DNA of 64,000 nt. Origin: Lysobacter_C viscosus. Its GTDB lineage: Bacteria > Pseudomonadota > Gammaproteobacteria > Xanthomonadales > Xanthomonadaceae. This document shows, in pieces, positions 36,812-44,994 of the stretch. The stretch is from contig NZ_JBJMAV010000003.1 of NCBI RefSeq assembly GCF_046600715.1, forward strand, positions 186,001 through 250,000, written 5' to 3'. The notes below the pieces were generated by a model. It was given only the letters and a program-made list of their open reading frames with translations, was not told the origin of the DNA and searched no databases. The stretch's first letter is position 1. Each line of letters begins with the position of its first letter. The position numbers were made by a program, and so were the translations under genes.

Positions 36812-37654
36812 TCAACCGCCCTGGGCCGCGTGGGCCCGTTTTGCCGCGCGTGAGCGCGGTCCGTGGAAATAGTCCTGCACCCACGGGTGGTCGATCCGTT
36901 CGATCTCCTCCCGCGTGGCGCATGCGATCACCTTGCGGTCCGCGATCACCGCGATGCGGTCGCAGATAGCGTAAAGCGTGTCTAGGTCGTGTGTGATCAG
37001 GAACACGGTGAGCCCCAGTGCCTCCTGCAACGTGCGTATCAGCCTGTCGAACGCGGCCGCGCCGATCGGATCCAGGCCGGCGGTGGGCTCGTCAAGGAAC
37101 AGCAGCGGCGGATCCAGCGCCAGCGCCCGCGCCAGGCCCGCGCGCTTGCGCATGCCGCCGGACAGCTCCGAAGGCAGCTTGTCGAGCGCTTCGGCCGGCA
37201 GCCCCGACAGCTTCACCTTCAGCAGCGCCAGCTCGTAACGCAGTGAGTCGGGCAGGTCCGGGTGGTGTTCCTTCAGCGGTACCTGGACGTTCTCGCCGAC
37301 CGTCAACGAGGAGAACAGGGCGCCGTCCTGGAACAGCACGCCGGTGCTGCGCTCGATCTGCCGGCGCAGGGCGGGGTCGTCGCTGCGCGCATCGATGCCG
37401 CGCACCTCGATCTCGCCTTCGTTGGGGGTGCGCAGGCCCAGGATCGAACGCATCAGCACCGACTTTCCGCTGCCCGAGCCGCCGACGACGCCGAGGATCT
37501 CGCCGGGCATCACGTCCAGGTCGAGGCCTTCATGCACCACCTGCTCGCCGAACCGGTTCACCAGCCCGCGCACGCGCACGATCGGCGTCTCGCCGGCCTC
37601 CGGCCCGCGCACGTCCGGGCCGGCCTGGGTTGCAGGGTCGGCGGGTGCGCTCAC
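36812..37654 (-). CDS. ABC transporter ATPase of the Mla type
   Basis: 280 residues. Walker A GGSGSGKS near residue 52, signature ELSGGMRKRAGLARALA near 150-166 and Walker B LLFLDEPTAGLDP near 172-184; GGMRKR is characteristic of MlaF/TTG2A-type ATPases. It powers lipid movement by the permease encoded upstream. The start is GTG in a 4-bp overlap with the permease stop. A polar N-terminal extension of about 20 residues precedes the domain. Confidence 0.93.
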   Translation of the reverse strand: MSAPADPATQAGPDVRGPEAGETPIVRVRGLVNRFGEQVVHEGLDLDVMPGEILGVVGGSGSGKSVLMRSILGLRTPNEGEIEVRGIDARSDDPALRRQIERSTGVLFQDGALFSSLTVGENVQVPLKEHHPDLPDSLRYELALLKVKLSGLPAEALDKLPSELSGGMRKRAGLARALALDPPLLFLDEPTAGLDPIGAAAFDRLIRTLQEALGLTVFLITHDLDTLYAICDRIAVIADRKVIACATREEIERIDHPWVQDYFHGPRSRAAKRAHAAQGG

Positions 37655-38775
37655 CAGTCCATCTCCATGAACCAGATCGCGGCGAACGCGTCGATGATGA
37701 TCACCAGCGATATCGCCTGCACCACGCTGGAGGTGGTGCGCTCGCCTACCGACTGCGCGGTGCCCTTGACCTGCATGCCCTCCAGGCAGCCGATCAGCGA
37801 GATCACCAGGGCGAACACCGGTGCCTTCACCATGCCCACCAGGAAGTGCCGCAATTCCATCGTTTCCTGCATCCGTGCCAGGTAGGCCTGCGGCGGGATG
37901 TCCAGACCGTAGGCGCCCACCGTGAGGCCGCCCAGCAGGCCGGCGACCATCGCCACGAACGTCAGCAGCGGCAGCATCACCACCAGCGCCACCACTCGCG
38001 GGATCACCAGCAGCTCCACCGGGTCCAGCCCGAGCGTGCGGATCGCGTCCACTTCCTCGCGGCTGACCATCGCGCCGATCTGCGCGGTGAAGGCACTGGC
38101 GGTACGGCCGGCAAGGAGGATCGCAGTCAGCAGCACGCCGAACTCGCGCAGGAAGGCGATGCTGACCAGTTCGACGACGAAGATCACCGCGCCGAAATCC
38201 TTGAGGATGGTCGACCCCAGGAACGCCACCACCGCGCCCACCAGGAAGCACAGCAACGCCACCAGTGGCACCGCGTCCAGCCCGACCTGCTCCATGTGGT
38301 GCACGGTGGAGGTCATCCGGAACCGGCGCGGGTCGCGTGCCATGCGCACGAGCTTGGCCAGCACCTCGCCGAAGAAGGCGACCAGTGCCAGCACCTCCTT
38401 CCAGTTCTCCACGACCGCCGCACCGAGCCGGCCCAGGGCGGCGGCCAGGCCGAACTCGCGCTTGCGCTTGGGGCGGTCGTCGGCGACGTCCTCGATCGCG
38501 GCCACCAGCGCGCGGTGGCGCTCGTCGAACTCGAAATCCTCGAACGGCAGGTCGCGACGTCGCGCGAAGCGGATCAGTTGCAACACGCCGAGGGAGTCGA
38601 GCCGCTCGACATGGCGGACGTCCAGCGATCGCACGGACTCCGGGACCCCGGTCAGCGCCTCGCTGATGGCGGCGGCCTGTCGCAGGGTCCAGCGCCCGGA
38701 GAGCCGCGCCTGGTCCGGCGTGTCGCCCTCGTGGCTGGCGGTCGGGGTGTGCGCGTCGGGGGCGGTCACGGTCAT
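37651..38775 (-). CDS. MlaE-like permease with an N-terminal STAS-like domain
   Basis: 374 residues. About residues 20-100 form a small STAS/MlaB-like domain (SGRWTLRQAAAI, VRHVERLDSLGVLQLIRF), and about 125-374 is the MlaE permease with family stretches VGAVVAFLGSTILKDFGA, FLREFGVLLTAILLAGRTASAFTAQIG and the conserved EVDAIRTLGLDP loop. The STAS domain here would take the place of a separate MlaB. First gene of the four-gene operon permease-ATPase-MCE-lipoprotein, which keeps outer-membrane lipid asymmetry in related systems. No strong ribosome site is seen at the chosen ATG. Confidence 0.9.
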   Translation of the reverse strand: MTVTAPDAHTPTASHEGDTPDQARLSGRWTLRQAAAISEALTGVPESVRSLDVRHVERLDSLGVLQLIRFARRRDLPFEDFEFDERHRALVAAIEDVADDRPKRKREFGLAAALGRLGAAVVENWKEVLALVAFFGEVLAKLVRMARDPRRFRMTSTVHHMEQVGLDAVPLVALLCFLVGAVVAFLGSTILKDFGAVIFVVELVSIAFLREFGVLLTAILLAGRTASAFTAQIGAMVSREEVDAIRTLGLDPVELLVIPRVVALVVMLPLLTFVAMVAGLLGGLTVGAYGLDIPPQAYLARMQETMELRHFLVGMVKAPVFALVISLIGCLEGMQVKGTAQSVGERTTSSVVQAISLVIIIDAFAAIWFMEMDW

Positions 38776-38876
38776 GGGTCCGGGCGAGGATACACACCGG
38801 GGGGTAGGCAGCGTGAGGGCTGGGGCGCTTTGCATCCGGGCACTGCGCGAACCGCCACCTGTCGCACGCCCATGCC

Positions 38877-40136
38877 ATGCTTTCGCCCATGACGCCCGCC
38901 CCGCTGAGCAACGCCACCTACGCTGCCCGCATCCACTTCGTGATCGAGCTGGCCGAGCGGCTGCACGCCTACGGCACGACCTCGCAGCGACTGGAAGCGG
39001 CGATCACCTCGGTGGCGCACAAGCTCAAGCTGGAGTGCGAGCCGTGGTCGAACCCGACCGGGATGATCCTCACCTTCAGCGACCCGCAGCGTCCGCCCGG
39101 CGAGAGCGACACCACGCGGGTGATCCGGTTGCCGCCGGGGGAAAACGACCTGCACCGGCTGGGGGAGACCGACCGCATCGCCGAGGCGGTGCTGGCCGGT
39201 GAGCTCAACCTGGCCGAAGCCCACACGGCGATGCAGGTGCTTGACCGGCCGCCGGGGACCCGCGCCAAGGTGCTGCAGGCGGTGGGTTTCGGGCTGGCCG
39301 CGGCCGGCGTGGCGGGCCTGTTGCGGCTGCCCTGGCTGGATATCGGCGTCGCTGCGGCCAACGGCCTGCTGATCGGGATGCTGGTGCTGGTTGCCGATTC
39401 CCGGCCCCGGTTGAAGGAGGGCGTGGATGCCATCGCCGGGGTGGTTGCCGCGACGGTCACCGTGCTGGTGGCCAGTTTCGTCGCCCCGCTCAATATGAAT
39501 ACGGTGATCATCGCGTCGCTGATCGTGCTGCTGCCCGGCCTGGCGCTGACCAATGCGATGAGCGAATTGACCAGCCAGCACCTGGTGTCGGGCACGGCGC
39601 GGTTCGCCGGCGCGGTGACCACGGTCATGAAGCTCACGGTCGGCACCGTGATCGCGCTGTACGCGGCCTCGCTGCTGGGGTTGGAACCGGCAGTGCGCGC
39701 GCTGCGCCCGCAACCGGCATGGGTGGAGTGGAGCGCATTGCTGGTGGCGGCCTTCGCATTCGCAGTGCTGTTTCGCGGCGACCGGCGCGATTACCCCAAG
39801 GTGATGGCCGCGGCGGCAGGCGGGTATCTGATATCGCGGTATTCCGGCCTGGCCTTCGGCAGTCCCGCGGGAGTATTCCTGGCGGCGCTGGCGATGACCG
39901 TGGCCGGCAATGCCTACGCGCGCTGGTGGAAGCGGCCCGGGGCCATTATCCGGGTGCCGGGGATCATCATGCTGGTGCCCGGCAGTACCAGCCTGCGCGG
40001 CCTGCTCACGCTGATCCAGCAGCAGGACGTGAATGTCGGCCAGGAGGCATTGCTGGCGGTGGTCAATATCCTGCTGGCGCTGGTCGCGGGCCTGCTGTTC
40101 GGCAACCTGATGCTGCCAGCGCGCCGAAACCTTTGA
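38877..40136 (+). CDS. ThrE-like threonine/serine exporter family protein
   Basis: 419 residues with both family halves: an N-terminal cytoplasmic region (FVIELAERLHAYGTTSQRLE, the ThrE/DUF1212 start) and about ten membrane helices, ending in the conserved PGIIMLVPGSTSLRGL segment before the last helices. It would export small neutral amino acids or related compounds. Two ATGs, four codons apart, can start it. It is divergent from the lipid-transport operon and convergent with the H-NS gene. Confidence 0.85.
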   Translation: MLSPMTPAPLSNATYAARIHFVIELAERLHAYGTTSQRLEAAITSVAHKLKLECEPWSNPTGMILTFSDPQRPPGESDTTRVIRLPPGENDLHRLGETDRIAEAVLAGELNLAEAHTAMQVLDRPPGTRAKVLQAVGFGLAAAGVAGLLRLPWLDIGVAAANGLLIGMLVLVADSRPRLKEGVDAIAGVVAATVTVLVASFVAPLNMNTVIIASLIVLLPGLALTNAMSELTSQHLVSGTARFAGAVTTVMKLTVGTVIALYAASLLGLEPAVRALRPQPAWVEWSALLVAAFAFAVLFRGDRRDYPKVMAAAAGGYLISRYSGLAFGSPAGVFLAALAMTVAGNAYARWWKRPGAIIRVPGIIMLVPGSTSLRGLLTLIQQQDVNVGQEALLAVVNILLALVAGLLFGNLMLPARRNL

Positions 40137-40230
40137 CCGCCACGCGGGCGAATTCCCCGGGTCGATGCCGCGGGTAAACCTCTGGGCCGCGACCGGCGAA
40201 ACTCCCGCCGGCCGGGGGAGGGACGAAACC

Positions 40231-40256
40231 AAAAACGCCGGCGCGGGGCCGGCGTT
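40231..40256 (-). terminator. Rho-independent terminator of the H-NS gene
   Basis: On the minus strand the stem AACGCCGGC pairs with GCCGGCGTT and is followed by a run of T's (GTTTTTGG), 23 bases after the H-NS stop. The best-formed terminator in the window. Confidence 0.8.
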
Positions 40257-40278
40257 CTGCTGGGCAATACCGGACGAG

Positions 40279-40644
40279 TTACTTGATCTTGAACTCGTCC
40301 ACGCTGCGACCGGCGCTGGTGTAGGCCGCCAGCCAGCGTGGCTGCTTGCCGCGGCCGGTCCAGGTTTCGTCCGGGTTGGAGGGATTGCGGTATTTCGGCG
40401 CAACCTTGCCCAGCGGCTTGCGCGCCTTGCGGGTCTTGCCCGCAGCGGCCTGCGCGCGCGGGGCGCCGGTGCCGGTGCCGAACAGTTCGGCCAGGGTGTA
40501 GCCCTCGGACTTGGCCTGGGCGGCCAACTTCTTTTTCACTACCGACGCCGGCTTGCGCTTGGCCAGGGTGGTCTTGCGCTTCTTGGCCTTGGTGATAAGG
40601 GACTCGAGTTCCTTGGCCGACAGTGAATTGACGTCGATCGACAT
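40279..40644 (-). CDS. H-NS family nucleoid-associated protein
   Basis: 121 residues. The N-terminus is a short helical dimerisation region rich in Lys (SAKELESLITKAKKRK); the middle is an Ala/Lys/Thr linker; the C-terminal H-NS DNA-binding motif YRNPSNPDETWTGRGKQPRWL-like segment is at about 85-105, with the AT-hook-like GRGKQP loop. It binds AT-rich DNA and silences transferred genes. The start is the ATG given by the usual MSIDVN; a longer upstream frame is not supported. It has its own terminator and lies downstream of proS with a 187-bp gap. Confidence 0.93.
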   Translation of the reverse strand: MSIDVNSLSAKELESLITKAKKRKTTLAKRKPASVVKKKLAAQAKSEGYTLAELFGTGTGAPRAQAAAGKTRKARKPLGKVAPKYRNPSNPDETWTGRGKQPRWLAAYTSAGRSVDEFKIK

Positions 40645-40831
40645 GAAAAATCTCCGGATATGGATGAGGGAGGTAAACCGTCCCTGGCGCCGGCCGCCAT
40701 CATACTGTCCCGCCGCGTCCTGCGTAAATGCGCAGGATGTGACGGGACCGGTTGGGGGCACCCGCCCCGGAGATAATCGGCGGGTAATCGACGCTTTAAA
40801 TGGGCGGCAATCCCGTGTGCCGCGCTGCGGG

Positions 40832-42556
40832 CTAACCGGCGGGCGGGCCTGCCAGCAGGTCGAGCAGCGCCGCACGCTCGAGGTTCTCCGACTCGGTGGC
40901 ATCGCGCCTGCGGTATTCGAACGTCCCCGCTTCCAGTCCCCGGCCCGAAACCACCACGCGATGCGGAATACCGATCAGCTCGATATCTGCGAACATCGCG
41001 CCGGGCCGGAGTCCGCGGTCGTCCAGCGCGGTTTCAATGCCGGCGGCATTCAAGTCGCGGTAAAGCGAATCGGCCGCCTCGGCGACGCCGGGGTCGTTCT
41101 TGGGGTTGATGACGCAGACCACCGCCTGCCAGGGCGCCATCGCCGCAGGCCAGCGGATGCCGGCGTCGTCGTGGTTCTGCTCGATCGCCGCGGCCACGAT
41201 GCGTGACACGCCGATGCCGTAACACCCCATCGACGGGGTGGCGGCCTTGCCGGTCTCGTCCAGGACGGTGCACTTCATGGCCTCGGCGTAGGTGCGGCCG
41301 AGCTGGAACACGTGCCCGACTTCGATGCCGCGGGCGATGCCAAGCCGGCCGTGGCCGTCGGGGGAAGCGTCCCCGGGCACCACGTTGCGGATGTCGGCCA
41401 CCGTGGCCGGCTCGGGCAGGTCGCGGCCCCAGTTGACGCCCGCCAGGTGCTGGCCCGGGACGTTGGCACCCACCACGAAGTCGGCCATTGCCGCGACGCT
41501 GCGGTCGGCCACCACGCGCACGGGCCGCGCAGGGTTCACCGGACCGAGGAACCCCGGCTGGCTGCCGAGGTGCTCGTCAATCTCGGCTTCCGTGGCCAGC
41601 CGGTAGTCAGCCAGTCCGGGCAGCTTGGCCAGCTTGATCTCGTTGAGTGCATGGTCACCGCGCACCAGCGCCAGCACGAACTGCGCCGCGCCGGCCGGGT
41701 CACCGCCCATCAGCGCGATCGATTTCACCGTGCGGTCCAGGGCGATGCCCATCAGCGCGGCAACGTCCTCGCAGGTCTTCTGGACCGGGGTATCGACCGT
41801 GCGCATCGCCTCGGTGGCAGCCGGGCCCTCGCCCGGCGACACGGCCTCGGCCAGCTCCACGTTGGCGGCATAGTCGGAGCCCTCGCTGAAGGCGATGGCG
41901 TCCTCGCCCGAATCGGCCAGCACGTGGAATTCGTGGCTGGCACTGCCGCCGATCGCACCGGTATCGGCGAACACTGCGCGGAAGCCCAGCCCCAGGCGCG
42001 TGAAGATACGGGCGTAGGCGTCGTACATCACCCGGTACTGGCGGGCCAGGTCGTCATCAGACAGGTGGAAGGAATAGGCGTCCTTCATCAGGAACTCGCG
42101 CGCGCGCATCACCCCGAAACGCGGGCGGATCTCGTCGCGGAACTTGGTCTGGATCTGGTACCAGGTGACCGGCAGTTGCTTGTAGCTGGACAGCTCGTGG
42201 CGGGCGAAGTCGGTGATGACCTCTTCATGCGTCGGGCCATAGCAGTACCAGGCCTCCTTGCGGTCCTGGATCTTCAGCAGCTGGCCGCCGAACTTCTCCC
42301 AGCGCCCGGTCTCCTCCCACAGCTCGCGCGGTTGCACCGCCGGCATCAGCAGCTCGATCGCACCGGCGGCGTCCATCTCCTCGCGCACGATGCGCTCGAC
42401 CTTGCGCAGCACCCGCAACCCCAGCGGGCTCCACGTGTACAGGCCGGCGGCGAGCTTGCGGATCATGCCGGCCTTGAGCATCAGCTTGTGGCTGATGACT
42501 TCGGCGTCGGCGGGGGTTTCCTTGCTGGTGTGGAGATGGAACTGCGACAGGCGCAT
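40832..42556 (-). CDS. proS: Prolyl-tRNA synthetase
   Basis: 574 residues, the bacterial type with an editing (YbaK-like) insertion between motifs 2 and 3. Start MRLSQFHLHTSKETPADAEV; class II motif 1 near LMPAVQPRELW, motif 2 FRDEIRPRFGVMRAREFLMKD-type region near 137-157, and motif 3 MGCYGIGVSRIVAAAIEQ near 440-457; the C-terminal anticodon domain follows. Complete and of normal length. It charges tRNA-Pro. The gene upstream (42672-43100) reads in the same direction. Confidence 0.97.
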   Translation of the reverse strand: MRLSQFHLHTSKETPADAEVISHKLMLKAGMIRKLAAGLYTWSPLGLRVLRKVERIVREEMDAAGAIELLMPAVQPRELWEETGRWEKFGGQLLKIQDRKEAWYCYGPTHEEVITDFARHELSSYKQLPVTWYQIQTKFRDEIRPRFGVMRAREFLMKDAYSFHLSDDDLARQYRVMYDAYARIFTRLGLGFRAVFADTGAIGGSASHEFHVLADSGEDAIAFSEGSDYAANVELAEAVSPGEGPAATEAMRTVDTPVQKTCEDVAALMGIALDRTVKSIALMGGDPAGAAQFVLALVRGDHALNEIKLAKLPGLADYRLATEAEIDEHLGSQPGFLGPVNPARPVRVVADRSVAAMADFVVGANVPGQHLAGVNWGRDLPEPATVADIRNVVPGDASPDGHGRLGIARGIEVGHVFQLGRTYAEAMKCTVLDETGKAATPSMGCYGIGVSRIVAAAIEQNHDDAGIRWPAAMAPWQAVVCVINPKNDPGVAEAADSLYRDLNAAGIETALDDRGLRPGAMFADIELIGIPHRVVVSGRGLEAGTFEYRRRDATESENLERAALLDLLAGPPAG

Positions 42557-42671
42557 CGGCGGGCTTCAAAGGGCGGGCGAAGCGCCCATTCTGCCACGCG
42601 GTGCCCAACGCTCCCGGTGCCCGGGAACGCCGGCGATACCTGCGCGGGCGCTCGTCGCGCGCCGCGGCCGG

Positions 42672-43100
42672 TCAGGCGTCGGGGGTCGCGCCCTGGCTGC
42701 AGCTTGCGCGGATGGCAGCCTCGGCGAGATTGCGCTGCGCGGCGCGCTGCTCGGCGCTGAGCGCGGCGTCGGGCTTGCCGTCACCGTCGCTGTCCATGCC
42801 GACCGCACCCTCTCCGGCAAGCATCTCGAGATTGGCGCGGGCGATCGCGCACTGGCTGTCGGCGGCGGGCGCCTCGGACACGGCCTTGGCCGGGGCGGGC
42901 ATGCCCGGGCGATGGCGGATGTCGCGGCTTTCGAAGTTGCCGCCGGCCGGCGGGGCGTCGGCGTAGTGGGTGACGCCCTGGGCGTCCTTCCACTTGTAGA
43001 CCTCGCCGGAGAGTGCGGGAGCGGCAGCCAGTGCCAGCAGCAGGCCCGCTCCCAGCAGGGAGGCGGTGCAGCGTGCGGAATGGACGGCGGGACGGGCCAT
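42672..43100 (-). CDS. Exported DUF4124-domain protein
   Basis: 142 residues. Signal peptide to about residue 31 (ALAAAPALSG), then the DUF4124 motif VYKWKDAQGVTHYADAPP at about 34-51, and a C-terminal part with two cysteines (CAIARANLEML, RASCSQG). The family is common in xanthomonads and other gammaproteobacteria and has no assigned role. GGAG six bases before the ATG supports the start. It lies between proS and the divergent pssA. Confidence 0.85.
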   Translation of the reverse strand: MARPAVHSARCTASLLGAGLLLALAAAPALSGEVYKWKDAQGVTHYADAPPAGGNFESRDIRHRPGMPAPAKAVSEAPAADSQCAIARANLEMLAGEGAVGMDSDGDGKPDAALSAEQRAAQRNLAEAAIRASCSQGATPDA

Positions 43101-43187
43101 GCTCAGCTCCAGGCGGTATCGCGGGCAGTACAAGGAGGTCGATTGCAGCACCCCGGGGGGCTGCAAGCAAGCGCTACACTTCGAAAC

Positions 43188-43955
43188 ATGGACCCATCGC
43201 ACACGATCAGGCCCCGGGGCCGCAGCATTTACCTGCTGCCCAACCTGTTCACGACCGGCGGCCTGTTCGCCGGGTTCTACGCCATCATCGCCGCCACCCA
43301 GGGGCGTTTCGACGACGCCTGCATCGCGGTGTTCGTGGCGGCCGTGCTGGACGGGCTGGATGGCCGGGTGGCCCGGCTGACCAACACCCAGAGCGAATTC
43401 GGGGTGCAGTACGACTCGCTGGCGGACCTGATCAGCTTCGGACTGGCGCCGGCGCTGGTGATGTACCACTGGGCGCTGGCCTCGACGGCCGCCGACGGGC
43501 CCACCGCCGGCAAGGTCGGCTGGGTCGCCGCGTTCCTGTACGCCGCCTGTGCTGCGCTGCGGCTGGCGCGGTTCAACTCCCAGGTCACGCAGGTGGACAA
43601 GCGCTGGTTCATCGGGCTGGCCAGTCCTGCCGCTGCCGGACTGGTGGCGAGTTTCGTCTGGCTGTGCCACGAACTGGGCTACACCGGCGAGGAGCTTCGC
43701 TACGTCGCGCTGGCGGTGACGGTCGCGGCGGCGCTGCTGATGGTCAGCCGGGTGCGCTATTCCAGCTTCAAGGGGGGCGCGCGCCACGACCGGGTGCCGT
43801 TCCTGGCCATCCTGGCGGTGCTGTTGGCGCTGGTGGCGGTCGCCATCGATCCGCCGGCGGTGCTGCTGCTGGCCACCGCCGGCTACGCCGCCAGCGGCCC
43901 GGTGGCGTGGCTGGTCCGCAAGCTGCGGCGCAGGCCCGCCGAGCCGGTCGCATGA
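43188..43955 (+). CDS. pssA: CDP-diacylglycerol-serine O-phosphatidyltransferase
   Basis: 255 residues, an integral membrane enzyme making phosphatidylserine, the precursor of phosphatidylethanolamine. The CDP-alcohol phosphotransferase motif DG..AR...D is present as LDGLDGRVARLTNTQSEFG at about residue 62-80, and the start RSIYLLPNLFTTGGLFAGFYA is typical of the PssA (Bacillus) type. Start ATG fixed by homology of the N-terminus; the upstream open frame is a shadow. The stop overlaps the next gene by ATGA. Confidence 0.94.
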   Translation: MDPSHTIRPRGRSIYLLPNLFTTGGLFAGFYAIIAATQGRFDDACIAVFVAAVLDGLDGRVARLTNTQSEFGVQYDSLADLISFGLAPALVMYHWALASTAADGPTAGKVGWVAAFLYAACAALRLARFNSQVTQVDKRWFIGLASPAAAGLVASFVWLCHELGYTGEELRYVALAVTVAAALLMVSRVRYSSFKGGARHDRVPFLAILAVLLALVAVAIDPPAVLLLATAGYAASGPVAWLVRKLRRRPAEPVA

Positions 43956-44443
43956 GCCTGCCGTGGACCGCGCAGCAGTGCGAGTGGCTCCGTGCGATGG
44001 GGCACGCGGTGTTCGTGCAGGGCCATGCCGTGCACGAACTCGGCGCGGCCGAGCGCGAGGCAGCCCAACCGGGCTCGGACCGTGTGGGCCAGCGCGATGG
44101 ACGCCCGCCGCCGGCGCCCCTGCCCGCCGCGCGTCCGCCGAGGGCGGAAGCCGCCACGCCCGCCCCCAGGGGCCCGACGCATCAAGCACCGGAACCGGCA
44201 CCGGCGCGTGCGCCCGCACCGGAGCAGTCCTCTGCCCGGGTCGCCGCGGCAACGACGCCCTCCGCGGGCCTTCGCACGCTGCACCGTGCGTTGCTGCGCG
44301 CGGCCGGACAGCGCACGGCGCGGGCGGCGGAGGGGATGCTGGCCGAGCTGGGCGTGGACACCGCGGCGCTGCGCGGCGATGCCGGGGCCAAGCGCGCCCT
44401 GTGGCAACGGCTGCGGACGCGTCGCCGGCAGGGGTCGAAGTGA
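43952..44443 (+). CDS. holD: Probable DNA polymerase III psi subunit (HolD-like)
   Basis: 163 residues with two conserved-looking ends and a long Pro/Ala/Arg-rich linker (about 45-95). The N-terminus (LPWTAQQCEWLRAMGHAVF) has the shape of the short HolD segment that binds the clamp loader. The C-terminal AKRALWQRL fits the last helix of E. coli psi (ARAALWQQI). It sits directly before rimI, as holD does in E. coli, and is coupled to pssA and rimI by ATGA and GTGA overlaps. HolC, the chi partner, is encoded at 47.9 kb. The sequence similarity is weak, so the call rests largely on gene order. Confidence 0.55.
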   Translation: MSLPWTAQQCEWLRAMGHAVFVQGHAVHELGAAEREAAQPGSDRVGQRDGRPPPAPLPAARPPRAEAATPAPRGPTHQAPEPAPARAPAPEQSSARVAAATTPSAGLRTLHRALLRAAGQRTARAAEGMLAELGVDTAALRGDAGAKRALWQRLRTRRRQGSK

Positions 44444-44916
44444 GCGCACTGGCCAGCGACATGGTGCTGGCCGCCCCGATGTTGCGGCCGATGCGCGAGG
44501 CGGACCTGGACGAGGTGCACGCGATCGAGGTGCGCGCCTATCCCTTTCCATGGACCCAGGGGATCTTCCGCGACTGCCTGCGGGCGGACTATCCGGCCTG
44601 GGTACTGCACGAGGACGGGCGCATCCTCGGCTACTTCCTGTTGAGCCTGGCGGCGGGCGAAGCGCACGTGCTGAACGTCTGCGTGGCGCCGGAGGCCCAG
44701 GGCCGTGGGCTGGGCAGGAAGCTGGTGCGCGCGTTCCTGCACCTGGCGCGGGGACGCGCGGTGCAGCGGGTGTTCCTGGAGGTGCGTCCGTCAAACCGCG
44801 GTGCGATCGGCCTCTACCACGAGGAAGGGTTCAACGAGATCGGGCGCCGGCCGCGCTATTACCCCGCCCGCGACGGTCGCGAGGACGCGATCGTCATGGC
44901 GATCGAGCTGGTCTGA
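44440..44916 (+). CDS. rimI: Ribosomal protein S18-alanine N-acetyltransferase
   Basis: 158 residues, GNAT fold. It acetylates the N-terminal alanine of S18 with acetyl-CoA. Acetyl-CoA loop VAPEAQGRGLGRKLV near residue 84-98, start of domain RPMREADLDEVHAIEVRAYPFPW, and NRGAIGLYHEEGFNEIGRRPRYY near the end, the RimI signature. The start is GTG overlapping the holD-like stop by 4 bp; an internal ATG eight codons on is possible. Confidence 0.93.
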   Translation: MSALASDMVLAAPMLRPMREADLDEVHAIEVRAYPFPWTQGIFRDCLRADYPAWVLHEDGRILGYFLLSLAAGEAHVLNVCVAPEAQGRGLGRKLVRAFLHLARGRAVQRVFLEVRPSNRGAIGLYHEEGFNEIGRRPRYYPARDGREDAIVMAIELV

Positions 44917-44979
44917 AGCACCGGCCGGCGGGAGGGCCGGGACGCCCCCACTCCGGCCCCCATTTACGCCGCCCTGCTC

Positions 44980-44994
44980 GCGGGCGAAGCCCGC
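44980..44994. terminator. Hairpin immediately after valS
   Basis: A 6-bp perfect stem (GCGGGC, loop GAA, GCCCGC) abuts the valS stop in the gap between convergent rimI and valS. No T-run. Confidence 0.4.

Noticed and set aside
40645..40902. N-terminal extension of the H-NS protein
   Set aside because: The family starts at MSIDVNSL; the extension overlaps proS and has no similarity.
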